Both the position numbers and the translations under genes were made by a program. This document shows, one piece after another, positions 48,802 through 60,600 of a stretch of DNA of 64,000 nt (position 1 is its first letter; the number at the start of each line of letters is the position of its first letter). The notes beneath the pieces were generated by a model. That model worked only from the letters and a program-made list of their open reading frames with translations, made no database searches and was not told where the DNA came from. Source of the DNA: Halichondria panicea. Lineage: Eukaryota > Porifera > Demospongiae > Suberitida > Halichondriidae. The stretch covers positions 4,767,182 through 4,831,181 of the forward strand of contig NC_087384.1 of NCBI RefSeq assembly GCF_963675165.1. Direction: 5' to 3'.

Positions 48802-49428
48802 ATGGCTACTCCTGATCCTTTGACTCCGCCTGTCCAGCAGATTCCTGCGGAAGTTGCAGCCATTAGTACTGGAGAAAATGAGCAAGAAGAAAGGCAGCAA
48901 GAAGGTAATAATACATGTGCATTTTATACATGCATGATTATACTATTTTGACATGCAGAATTTACTGAATGTTATTAAACGCCAACATTAAAGCTATACA
49001 TGTACAGTCTATTCCGGCTCTCTAGCTGAAGTACGGCCACCTGGATATACCGTATTATTTTGGCTTTGCACGGATTGCTAGCTATTATAATTAAGTTACT
49101 GTAGAAAACTCGCCCTGAAATGCGGCCACTCGCTATTCCGTATACTGGCCAGTACTGGCTGAGGGGTGGATCTATAGGGAAAATCACAAAACATTTTTTA
49201 AAAAAAAGGTCAACTGTTTTTCAATGCTCTGTACGTGTAGCTAGCTATTAGTAAAACCAGTAGGTTTTACATAGGATTGGCAGTGGGTTTGCCCGTGTTT
49301 AGCAATATTTCAATTATTTTGACTCATGTTCAAACTGTTCTATCTCTGCAGGGAAAGGTCACATCAAGGAACTGGCTAGACAGATAGTTTATTTAGCCTT
49401 TTCTCTCTTTGTATCTCTCATTTCATAA
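48802..49428 (+). CDS. Putative 59-residue tail-anchored protein, or alternative first exon
   Basis: Exon 48802-48904 (MATPDPLTPPVQQIP..., acidic ENEQEERQQE) ends GAA G|gtaata. Splicing to 49352-49428 after a ctctgcag acceptor adds a basic stretch (GKGHIKELARQ) and a C-terminal hydrophobic end (IVYLAFSLFVSLIS), the layout of a tail-anchored protein. The same donor is also in phase with the acceptor at 57632, which would make this the N-terminus of the CARD-like/metallopeptidase gene. No homologue is recognised. The sequence alone does not settle which is used. Confidence 0.45.
49003..49165. repeat. Truncated pogo-like MITE
   Basis: tacagtctattccggctctct, acggccacctggatata and cactcgctattccg match the 14592-15004 family. 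Confidence 0.7.
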
Positions 49429-50063
49429 TCCATGAACATTTTAATGAATGAATATTGTCATTTTAAAAATTGCACTATTTCTACGTTTCACCGCTCTTTG
49501 TCTGACTGACTAAGTAAGTAAGTAAGTAAGTAAGTAAGTTTCTTGCCCAGCATTTGCTCCAAGTACAGCCATCTCCAGGACATTCTGCACAGGGTTTCCA
49601 AACGACTACAACCTGGATTACAAAGCGCTTCTTCAGATTTGCGATTGCTTCCACGAGGCAGATGACCTCTCAGTCTCTATTTCTCTTATACCTAGACAAT
49701 TCCGCCATCTTTGTGGCCAATTAATAATAGATAGGCGTGGCTAATAAACCGTGCGCCTAAAATCAGTGCAGCAGTGCTTTTCCAGAGCCTGAGGTGTTGC
49801 TTTTCTTCACACTGTTCCTCTAGCTCCCTTTCTCTGACAGGCATGCTATATGCACTGGCTAGATATCATGCTCTTAAAATGGCTGTCATTTAATTAATAC
49901 TGATTCGCAAATTCAACATATCAAGCAATAATATTATTACTCATTACTATATTCGAGAAGATATCTGATTAGTCCTGTCTTCTCTTCTTGAACTTCTGTA
50001 CTGCCTCTTGACGTTCCACTTATGCATGTCATGATACGTAAACTGTACTGAAAAAGAAAGGGA

Positions 50064-50611
50064 ATCCGACTAGAAAAACATTTGCAATGTGAAAAATTGC
50101 TAGGATTGGCCAGGGGAACCACAAAAAAGCGTGGGAACAAGAAATCAGACGAGAGCATAACTCCAATCCGTTACAACGTCATGAACATGTACAATACATA
50201 GTATATTAAATAATAGACTGTGTTCCAGATCCATCTATCAGCTTCCATCCACCACATCATTCCATGCAGGTCACCAGTACGGTCCGTGCATGTTACTATA
50301 TACGCATGGATGGACTGTGTGTATACATGTGCTCAACACTGCATGTATTAGGAACATCAATTCATCACAAATCGCCCCACATTCCAAAATGGATGTATAA
50401 TAAATATATATAGGGATTGGTCATCACTCCACCAGTAAAAATTGCGTGGCATATTGGCTGGGAAAACATGGGAAAACTACCAGTACATGTGATTGACGTT
50501 GTAACGGATTGGAGTTATGCTCTCGTCTGATTTCTTGTTCCCACGCTTTTTTGTGGTTCCCCTGGCCAATCCTAGCAATTTTTCACATTGCAAATGTTTT
50601 TCTAGTCGGAT
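50064..50611. repeat. Foldback element with about 128-nt near-perfect arms
   Basis: 50064-50191 is inverted at 50483-50611 (atccgactagaaaaacattt... / ...aaatgtttttctagtcggat), with a spacer of about 290 bp. A diverged single arm recurs at about 57467-57575 (ttgtaacagacctata, ccggccaatcctag.aattttt). Confidence 0.9.
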
Positions 50612-51610
50612 ATTTTTAAGTTCTGAGGTGATATGTATATGTATATAGATCTATTTTTGTGTTTCCTGCATGCATGACTCATTGAGAATTCTCAGTCATG
50701 CTCCAGAGGAGGTTCGACAGGGTCAAAATATCAAGGATAATGACACTAGAAAATTATTGCGTACTGCTTCCTGACCTTTGGAGCACTTAACACACATAAC
50801 ACTATTTTTTTATCCGTTTGAAGAAATTAAACAAGTTGCACTTGTTGCACTCGGAAATCTGTCTCCAAAATCAACTTTAACCCATTAGGCACCCATTACC
50901 AGTAAAAACAATGTACTTAAAAATTAATAACTAAGAGGCATTGGAGCATAGCCCCAATAAAAAATCAAAACAATGTATGGAAACTAAAGTCTGCACGCAC
51001 CTTGTATAAGAAGCTTTTTTTTATGTAAAAGATCTAAGCAACGTCTTTGAAGGCTGTTAATGCTTGTAAGCACTGCTATACTTCATGCGTTTCCTGAAAG
51101 CGTTGGTGAAAGGTGTAGAGTTCAAAAGAATTTTTTGCTTCCTACTGATTACGATTAGCCTCGATCCCAGGCCGAGTTTTCGCTTTTATAACAGTTAGGC
51201 GAACAACTAGGCCTGGTACTAGTGTCTACATGCGCATGCGTCAAATTTTCATTGTGTTTGTGGTCGGAAAAAATATCAATAATTGACACAGAATGAGTAC
51301 ACAAAAGATGCACATAGGGAGCTGCTTCACAAGGACCTGGGGAGTTGCCAGTTGTGCTGCAGCACGATTACAGTGACCCAGGGAAACTTCAGGATGATAG
51401 AACGCCTTTAAATTACGTTTTAAGAAGGTTTAGCATGCTGTTGGACCTCTCTGATTCTAGGTCCCAACTCGTAACTCAGGTAAATTTTGCTTGAGAAAAC
51501 ATAGATTCTTTTGATGGCTCTGAGCTACCCAGCAACACTCGAACGAGCAGATCATACTCCAGTCCTGTGAGTATAGGACAAGATTAAAAAGAAACCGAAG
51601 ACGGTTAAAC

Positions 51611-52440
51611 CATAGATTGAGTAGAGAGGGATTGGAAACGAGGTACCCTCGAAGTACCATCCGTGTTTCCACACGGTTTTAATCAAGGCTTACCCAACGT
51701 GGGGTCTAAACATGAATAATTCATGAGAATTGTTTTTGCTGTCTGCAAAAAGTCCACGAGCAGTTCTGCTGCTAAACGTCAACTTTATCAAATACTTGTG
51801 GCCATTTGGGACACAGCATACTACTTAGTGACACAACCTTAGCTATATCATAGTAGCTAAACTAACACAAGCATGAAAAATTGTTCTGTGTTAGACTAGC
51901 TACTTCACGACAATCAAGATTGTATTTTCACATGAACGAAGCCAACAACGAACTACTAGCTGGTTTTCTTTTTACTTGTGAGCTAGTTTTAATCATAGAT
52001 AGAGTAGAAAGGGATTGGAAACGGAAGTGATTCACGTGATGTTTTACAATGAAGTCTATACGTAGTGGTCTGGGACCATCCGTGTATCTCCTCATAACTC
52101 CCGCAAAAGCCCGAGAAACTTATTGTGTCCAATGCATACATCTCAGAGCTACCCCAGTACTGAATCACATACCCCCTGATAGTAGGTATCAATTGGAAAT
52201 ATAATCTCGATTGTTGGGAAGTAGCTATAGAGGTACACAGAGCTAGCTTTTTCATGTTCGTGTTCCTATAGAACCTACGATATAGCTAAGGCTGTGTAAC
52301 TAAAATAGTGTCCTGTGTCCCAAATGGCCTCAAGTATGAGATGAAAGTTGATGTTTAGCAGCAGAACTGCTCGTGGACTTCTTACAGAGAACAAAACAAT
52401 TCTCATGAATAATTCATGTTTAGCCCTCGTGTTAAAAAGT
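51611..52440. repeat. Related inverted repeat pair (gggattggaaacg family)
   Basis: The arm 51720-51850 (aacatgaataattcatgagaattgtttt, cacgagcagttctgctgctaaacgtcaact) is inverted at about 52310-52430, and catagattgagtagagagggattgg recurs at 51996. It is the same family as 55623-56109. Confidence 0.65.
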
Positions 52441-52702
52441 AAAACCTCGATGGTTTAATAGACCTAGCAAACAAACAAGAGCAAATTGCAGCTGCATACA
52501 GTGGTGGGCGGGTCTGGTCAAAGTTCATGGCTTCCAGCTAGCTCATGTAACTCTACAGTACTACTGCTAGTTCTATACCTCTGTAACTGTTCTAACTGCA
52601 TAGTCTAAGGCTGTGAGAGCAAGCTAACTGTCTCCACTGAAGTTCAAATGACTGTTTTGCTGTTTTTGCAGTAAATAATTCAGTTGTTGACTGGTTGCCT
52701 AG

Positions 52703-52777
52703 TAATTATGGCTTATTAATAAACAACCTCAGCCTCGGGCTGCGCCCTCGGTATTGGTTGTTTATAAGCCATAATTA
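52703..52777. repeat. Hairpin, about 25-nt arms
   Basis: taattatggcttattaataaacaacc pairs imperfectly with ggttgtttataagccataatta around cctcagcctcgggctgcgccctcgg. Confidence 0.8.
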
Positions 52778-53507
52778 TTAGTCAACCAGTCAATAACTGT
52801 AACTTATATTATTATTATACTGGTCAAATATTATTGTTGTAAATTGTAAATTGTACAACAACAAGCTAGCTATGAGGGCCAGAGCGTGCTATCACTTATC
52901 GATATTGATATTGGATTCTGTGGTAGATCGGATATAGTGTCATGAATGTGATTATCCTTTAACCATTAATATTACCTGCCGAGTTATTCTTACACAAAAT
53001 TTCAATCTCTGCATGCTACCTAGCCACAGATTTTCTCAACAAGCTCGCACCCAATTTTGGCCTTTTTTCCACATTGGTAACCCAACCCAGACACACCCAG
53101 AACCCTAGTCAAACTCCTCCTCTTTTGCAAACAATGGTTGGGACGTGCTGAGAATCCTTGATGGTTTTCGACAACCTCAAAGTAGTTGTGGAACTGCAGG
53201 ACACTTATATCAGAAAATGATGAGGTTGGACCAAATTTAGTGTATACATCAGCTACTCACCAAACGACGTCTCGATCGGGGGTACGGAAACCTTAACAGT
53301 GCCGTACAGGGTTAATATTTCCCATACACGTTTCGGTGTTGGTACACGCTAAAACACAGGTGAAAAATCGCTTTACTATACATGCGTCGATTTTAGCAAT
53401 AATTTTTTGTACGCTGTCTGTGACCTTTCTGATGGACCAGTGCTTGTCCACGCGTTTATGACTCAAAATCGAGTCAATGCGTTGTGGGGTTAACAATAAT
53501 TATATTG

Positions 53508-53800
53508 AGCAGATGGTCAAATCTCCACTATATATTATATAGGAATGGAGTGTATGCATGCAAGTATGGTGTGTCGTGTGAAGCCATCAAAGGACACCAT
53601 GCTTGCATGCATGCATATACAGAGAGAGAGTGCATCCATGCCTGCAGCAAATTGATGCATGCATGCATTGTTTTAAATATATGGCACACCTGTTGTTTGT
53701 GCCACTGCATGAATATCAACACAATAATCATATCTGATCCACCCCTTTTGAAGCTGAGCCGTCACCAGTATGGGGTGATTATCATGCATTGACACACTTG
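53508..53800. repeat. Dispersed direct repeat, copy 1
   Basis: Shares gagcaga.ggtcaaatctccactata, ggcacacctgttgtttgtgccactgcatgaatatcaacac and gatccacccctttt with 55025-55315; it also has gcatgcatgc runs. Confidence 0.8.
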
Positions 53801-54644
53801 GTATGAATAGTAAAAAAAATGTTCCCCCCTTTAAATAGTGGAGTTGCAGAAGTTGAGAGTACATGTACATGCATGCATGTTATTACTATATACGTCTATA
53901 CCGGTATGTGTCACTACACGTATATATGTCACTATATATAAAGCTGCCGTATATATGTCACTATATATAAAGCTGCATGGGGCTGCATACTATAATTATA
54001 ATGCTATATATAATAATTATGCCTCGAGGCGTAGCCGCACGAGGACTGTCTGTGTGCATGTTGTCTGTCTTTGCAGATCCACCCCTTTTTTTATTTATTG
54101 ACAGGAAATGCAAAATATTTATTTTAAACTTCGATCTACATTGTTCATTGTCAACAATTGCAAACAACATAACATTATACAAAGCAAACTAATTACCTAC
54201 ATCTACAACACTCTTGAGCGAAAGCAAAACATGGCGAGAGGCATTATCACTCGTCATGCCTCAATTCCAGGTCACTCTTAATTAGGGGCTGAAATCGAGG
54301 GTGAAACCCATACATACATACTTACTGGTATTGCATGGCATCAGGAATATATATGCATGAAGGGGAGTATGATTTATACACACCATAATCATACACACCA
54401 TTATACACACCATATAAATTTGTTGTTGTCTCTCTAGCTATAGGTCACAAACACTTGTATAGTATTAACGTAAACTGTGTGGTTTGACATGACAATGTAT
54501 GGCTAAGGTAGGCTATACAATCAGAAACATGTGCTTGCGCAATACATATAAATTAACCACACTGTTTTGATTGCGGTTGTACAACAGCCACTTGAGATGT
54601 GGGCATTTTACACACAAGTATGACAGAGTCAGATACCATGCATA

Positions 54645-54842
54645 TTACTAGAATATTTTGCGGGTGAAAAACCTTTGCGAATGAGCCAAATCAGCAGAAA
54701 ATTTGACCCTTTGCGATCTAACTATTGCGTTCTGGAAAGGATCATGTGTATTTACTAGTAATATTTTAGGTTTTGCGGATTTTATTGTTGCGAATTGATC
54801 AACCCTCGCAAAGTTTGATGCTCTTAAAAACATTCTACAGTA
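54645..54842. repeat. MITE, second copy of the 9834-10042 family
   Basis: Opposite orientation to the first copy: ttactagaatattttgcggg, aatgagccaaatcagcagaaaatttgaccctttgcgatc. Confidence 0.85.
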
Positions 54843-55024
54843 ACAACACATTTGTATGGGCTGTATAATATTATAGTAGTTGCTTTACTCCCCTTCATGT
54901 ACTCCTGATGGCATGCATGCATGGTTATATACTTGTCCGCGTGCCAGCCATGAACTCATGACTTGCATTGCAATAGCTTGATGGCAATGAACACTATTGT
55001 CACGTGTCAGAGTTTATAACTTGA

Positions 55025-55315
55025 ATAATGAGCAGACGGTCAAATCTCCACTATAATTATATAGAACTGAGTGCATGCATGCATGGTCTGTGGTGTGCTA
55101 AAGCCCATTAAAGCACACGCATGCACACAAACATCTGAAAACTGTTCCATGCATGCAGAGGGAGTGCAGCTAATTTTGATGGTTATAAGATTATGGCACA
55201 CCTGTTGTTTGTGCCACTGCATGAATATCAACACATTCACTATAACGTTTGATCCACCCCTTTTTGAAGCTGAACTGTCACCATAATATGGGGATGAATT
55301 GATTATCATTGCACT
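55025..55315. repeat. Dispersed direct repeat, copy 2
   Basis: Second copy of the 53508-53800 repeat, same orientation, 1.5 kb away, with a diverged middle. Confidence 0.8.
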
Positions 55316-55439
55316 TGCAGGGCCTTAGCCACCAGTCTGGTCAGACCACTTTTTTGAGACAAATAGGCAATGGTGGTGGTCACTATACTGTAAACACATA
55401 ATGGACAAAAGGGGCGGGGCTGCCCACATGCCACACTCA

Positions 55440-55498
55440 CACTCTCATCACTGGCATCACTCTCATTACTGGCGTTACTCTCATCGCTGGCGTCAAGC
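55440..55498. repeat. 15-bp minisatellite, four units
   Basis: Units of actctcatcactggc with small changes. The minus-strand DASDESNASNES reading is a by-product. Confidence 0.75.
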
Positions 55499-55532
55499 AC
55501 CGACAATCCCACATGTATACACGTGATTATAA

Positions 55533-55610
55533 TAATGCCTCATGTAATGTGGATCCAAGAAAGTAATATATTATATTACTTTCTTGAATCCACTTTTCAT
55601 GAGGCATTAA
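55533..55610. repeat. Near-perfect 78-bp palindrome
   Basis: taatgcctcatg..gtggatccaagaaagtaata mirrors tattactttcttgaatccac..catgaggcatta with almost no loop; it could form a cruciform. Confidence 0.85.
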
Positions 55611-55622
55611 TCATGCATATAT

Positions 55623-56109
55623 ATAGATTGAAGGGAGAGGGATTGGCAACGGAGGCAGTTCACGTGATGCTTTTACGTTGAGTGTACACAGATGGGCCTG
55701 AAACCTCTAAAACTCCCGCGAAAACCCGGTAAACTTATGCATGCTTCTCAAAGACCCCTCCAAAACTTAAACAAATGCCCCCGATGGTAGGCACGGTATC
55801 ATTTGGAAAACATAATCATGATTGTCGTGAATTAAGTAGCTAGAGGTACACAAAGCACGTTTTCATGCTATACCACCTATGATATAGCTAAGGTTGTGTT
55901 GCTAAGTAGTGTGCTGTGTCCCAAATGGCCATAAGCATGCGATTAAGTTTAACAGCAAAACTGCTCGTAGACTTTTTACAGACAGCAATGTTCATGAATT
56001 TTTATGTTTAGACTCCCACGTTAGGAGTACGCCTAGATTAAAACCGCGGGGGAAACACGGATGGCACCGGTAGTGCACCCCGCTGCCAATCCCTCTCTCT
56101 TCAATCTAT
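55623..56109. repeat. MITE with about 28-bp TIRs
   Basis: atagattgaagggagaggga at the left is inverted as tccctctctcttcaatctat at the right. The interior matches the 51611-52440 family (gctgtgtcccaaatggcc, actgctcgtagac). Confidence 0.85.
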
Positions 56110-56120
56110 GCATTAACCAT

Positions 56121-56530
56121 GTACCTGAGTATATTGCTCATCTTTTGAGCTTCAATGGAAGTCTGGGCTACTAGTAAGTTCTGAGAAATACTGCATTTTA
56201 TTGTTTTTTGGTGGCAAATATGCTAGGAATACAACTTTCGATTTTATGCTAGTTAAGGTCTGATTTTTGAGAAGGATGTACTACAATAGTCATTTGAACT
56301 AACTTACAGGAGCTAAACAAGCCCCAAAAGTCATAAAAAGCACTGTTTTTGACAAGATGCTAGATTGCTAGATAAGATGCTAGATTGCTCTAGCAAAGAA
56401 GAGGCTAGCCTAACTCCTGTAAGTTAGTACAGATGAAAACAAAAAACAACAAAAATGCAGTATTTCTCAGAACTTACTAGTAGCCCAGACTTCCGTTGAA
56501 GCTCAAAAGATGAGCAATATACTCAGGTAC
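56121..56530. repeat. Foldback element with about 90-nt arms
   Basis: gtacctgagtatattgctca...cttactagtagccc: the left arm 56121-56205 is inverted at 56446-56530, with inner pair taacttacaggag / ctcctgtaagtta. Confidence 0.9.
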
Positions 56531-56851
56531 ATACACAACAAATTTCAGATCTTAACTCAAACAAATAAGCTACTTCTATTCCTAACATATTTTCGGAAGT
56601 ACACATCTTCAGACAGCAATTTTATACTGATGATGTCATGTGATGTAACAGGTGGTGGTCCAATGGAAGCGCCAATAGTTGAACTTTCAGTACCTACACT
56701 CAAATAGATCATATCACTTTTACTTTAGAAGATATGCCACAAAATGTAAAAAATGTGTACCAAAAAAATTCTACTCTCTTTGGTTGTTGCACTGTAGTAT
56801 TCCGTTGTCAAGTAATTGTAGTGTAGTCAAGCGGTTTGCGCATGCACACTA

Positions 56852-56982
56852 GTCTAGACACTGTTTTGTCAGTGTCCATGTGATTTAGAAGCCTCAGGTA
56901 CTACCCTCGCTACACTCGGGATACTAAATCAGTGCCTTTGGGCTTCTAAATCCCATAGACACCCTCCAAAACAGTGTCTAAC
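56852..56982. repeat. Imperfect foldback
   Basis: tagacactgttttgtcagtgtc..gatttagaagcc is inverted as ggcttctaaatc..gacaccctccaaaacagtgtcta, around gctacactcgggat. Confidence 0.7.
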
Positions 56983-57648
56983 TCTATTGTATAGAACATT
57001 GAAGTGCAAACCCTCGGTGTTAATTTGAGGTTTGCGAGTCTACAGCCTCGAGTCAAAGCCGTGTGTACATCTAGGCCAATGCAGGTTCGAGCTTTTTAGC
57101 TTCTTAGCTTTTGCTCGCTTTTACTCGAAAACGAAGCTTTAATCAAAATATGCCAAATTTAAAACTACTACCACAGTATAAACACAGACAGGTGAGTAGA
57201 CTCAGAATACACAGACACACTATAACCCGTGGCGCCACGTGTTAATTAATGGTTCTGCATGCATGTTCTGTAACATGGGGCAATCGTTTTAATGTTAACT
57301 TGAAGTTGTTTAACTAGCTTTATGCTCACAGCATTGTAGTTGCTCTGCAACATATACTGTAATCGACTGTATATACATGCATGTGTATAGGGAAGAGAAC
57401 ATCACCCTATACCAGCAATGTGTTAATGAAAAAACTACCAGCGAAAAAATTTTAACGTACATATGAATGACGTTGTAACAGACCTATACTCTTGTCCGCT
57501 TTCTTGTTTCTACGCTTTTTAGTGTTTCCCCCGGCCAATCCTAGTAATTTTTCACATTGTAAAGGTTTTTGTGGGTTAACTAATACATTGTATAACATTA
57601 ATGTGATAACATATAATTTTCTGCTTTTTAGCACCTGTAGCCAAGGTA

Positions 57649-60600
57649 ATGGATTGTGAGGAGGAAAGCAAAAGTAACGAGGTACTCACCACTACTAGCA
57701 CACATCCCCATCATAACAGTGCAGATTTAGGAGAGTCTACCGAGTACCGCACTTTACGTAATTGCTACCCAGAATTGGTAGAGCATGTCAAGCTGCAGCT
57801 AACAACAATTTCTTCTGCCCTTTTTTCGAAAAGCTACATACCAAATAATATCCATGAGGACTCAACCAGTGATGGAGTATCAGATGAAAAGAAAGCTAAA
57901 AAATTACTGGATGCAGTGCTAGCGAAAGTAAAGCTCAACCCTGATACTTATCATGGCTTTGTTGATATTCTTGGGAGAGAGGGACCCTGGGCAGATGATA
58001 TCATCAAGCATTTAAAGGACCATTTTCACTCTATCAAATCCGAGATGAAGCAAACCCAACACAAAGGTGAGTATAGACATGCACCTCTGTAAGTGTATGC
58101 TCTAAACTTTATCTCTTAGCGAAAACAGAGTTACAGTTTTATGTAATTGGGGAAGCATGCCACAGTGTAATGCGGGGTAGATTTTCGTGGAAGAGGTTTT
58201 CGTGGAGGTTAGCTTACCCACAAAAGTAACGAATATTTACTCGATGAAAATTATGACCACACCCATACAGTAGAGAGTTTCAATACCGAATGTAAACCAA
58301 TTTCCGAGGCACTAAATTTTCGTGTTTTACGGTCAATCCTCGAAAAACTCAAAAATGTCGTGCCTCGAAAATAACCAGCTACACGGGGGGAAATTCAAAA
58401 TTGTTGGTAACTTTCACAATCTTGCACAGCAAGAACGTGAAAGTGGGCTACGTGTTATGTGCAAGCCATAAACGTGCGTATGCGTTAGTCCCTTTATATA
58501 GAACATAATTATCTTCTTCCCAAATTTTTTGGCTATACCACATTATATACTTTATACTCCTGAAGCCATGCAGGAAAATATTTATACACAATAAATCACA
58601 CGTATCTTACAATTGTCCACAAAAACAATCTCATCATGGCTCGTATGAGCGATTATACGCCCTTGCATGTAAACATAGATTGCTTATTACAGAGGCGCAC
58701 ATGATCATGTGATGCGTGTTCTACCTCTTCTGGTCCCAGCTAAACCAGATTTTTAATGTACTTTGATACGTATCTGGCCGGATATCATATATATAGAATA
58801 TGAAAGAAAAAAATGGATTCAGAAAGCATAATGTGAAATGTAGCCACTTTATATACCATTGCATGGGGCCAAATTCGGCACTGTCCCAATTTAGGGTGAT
58901 CGGATTACTGTATATAGTACTTTCTCCCATGTATAGGCCTGGTTGAGAGAGCAAGTGACACTAAACGAGTGCTTGTCACTGTTGACAATCGTGAAGATAG
59001 CAAAGAAAGACTGTACATCACTGAAAACATTCAAACTCTCCAAAATCTCACCGAAGAAATTCGTCAGATGTTTCAGCTGGACGGGCACTGTATCATCACA
59101 CTTCAAATATGGGATGCCAGCTTCAATGACTTTGTGTCTATCAAAGACATGAATGAGATACAGGACTGTTGCAAGATCAATGTAAGTTTAGTCTTCAGAT
59201 ATTCTTGCATAATTATATAATTTACCATAATTATTGTACAGATCAAACGAGAGTTAAAAAAGTTAAACGCTATAATAACAAGTCGCTCGCGAGGACCTCG
59301 TGTACCAGCAGGCGTTTTTAGAACTTGCAGCAGGGGGGTTCTCAAATTCCTAAAAAATGTCAATTGAGACTCCGTCTGTGTATAAACTGCTGATTGCGCA
59401 TGCTCAATGGGACGTGGTCATGACTAGTAACACGAGCCAATGTACTTTCATTTGCTTAATTAAGAGAATTCGAGACAATTGCTCAGCTAGCTAGACCAGT
59501 ACTAATAGCTAGATTGCATAGTTGCCTGGAAGGGCAGGGGGTGGTGCTCAAGCTCCCAAAGTCTCTCGTTAGACACGCCACTGGGTCATGAGTGGTCAGT
59601 GAAGCACACCCGAGTACTGACAGAGGTCTCCAGAGTATCTATACACCATGCACAATGACATACTCGATTTATCATATAATGCAGTGGTATATAGGTAAGT
59701 CAGTTTTGATAGTTGTACTAGCTGTATTATACATTAAAACTCATATCAGTGCAGCTATGATGCAAACAGAGCTAAAAACACTCTTCAGTCTACAGCATGC
59801 AGTATCATAAAGAGAAACAGAGCTATAGAGAGACACAAAATCTCCAGGGCTTTAGAGAACTACACAGCCTTGCACAAAGAAGAGCTATATATAATTCTGA
59901 CCTCTACCTATAGAGGATGGCCTCATTGACTTATGTCTTTGCAGTTAAGACTTATACACTCGTAACTATATATAGTTAGGTACTACTCACATGATCGTGG
60001 GCAATATACCGTGACCTCGCGAGCACAAAAACTTCAATCGTGAGTATAATAACCTCGATTACCGAGCGACTCGTCACTCGCATTTAACTGTCGTCTGATC
60101 TGTACTGTACTCTCATAATTTGTAAGATGCCTGCATGTGACATCAATATGTTTTGAATGTATAGGCTGCCACCAGGAAGCAAGCACAGACACCTCAGATT
60201 CAGACTCAAGTACGTAATTATCCGAGCTATATCTAAGCGGGGGTTATTAATTATCATCAAATAAACCTTTTTGACTAAATGATTACATCAGTGTTGTGTG
60301 AATCCTGTTCCAATCAATGTCACAGCAAGCTTATAATTTCTTTTCAGGTGGTCTACTGTGGTACTAATATATTCTTGGGCCAATCCAACATGCCTGCGAA
60401 TGTAAATCCTCGTAGGCAAAGCAACACATTTCCTCGTAGCCGAGGAGCTCTTGGTGCTTACATTGTTTATAACAAACTTTGGAAGGAAAGAGAGGTACTG
60501 AAAGTGTTCTTCAAGAATCCCGAAGTAATTCGAAAGTGGAAGTGCAGAAACGAGCCGATGACAACTACCAACATCCTTGCTTGGGCAGCTGTTTGGAATC

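Larger units (their letters stand above)
49429..57631. other. 8.2-kb gene-poor, repeat-rich stretch
   Basis: No exon with convincing coding character on either strand. It contains a (TAAG)n run near 49512-49540 and at least eight inverted or dispersed repeats listed separately. It may be an intron if exon 48802-48904 splices to 57632. Confidence 0.6.

Noticed and set aside
53528-53731. ORFs in the gcatgcatgc-rich repeats
   Set aside because: The two repeat copies do not conserve the frame.
55306-55512. DASDESNASNES-like minus-strand ORF
   Set aside because: Explained by a 15-bp minisatellite; no splice context.
59686-59697. 10-nt micro-exon between atgcag and gtaagt
   Set aside because: It breaks the frame between 59181 and 60165, which already join in phase 0.
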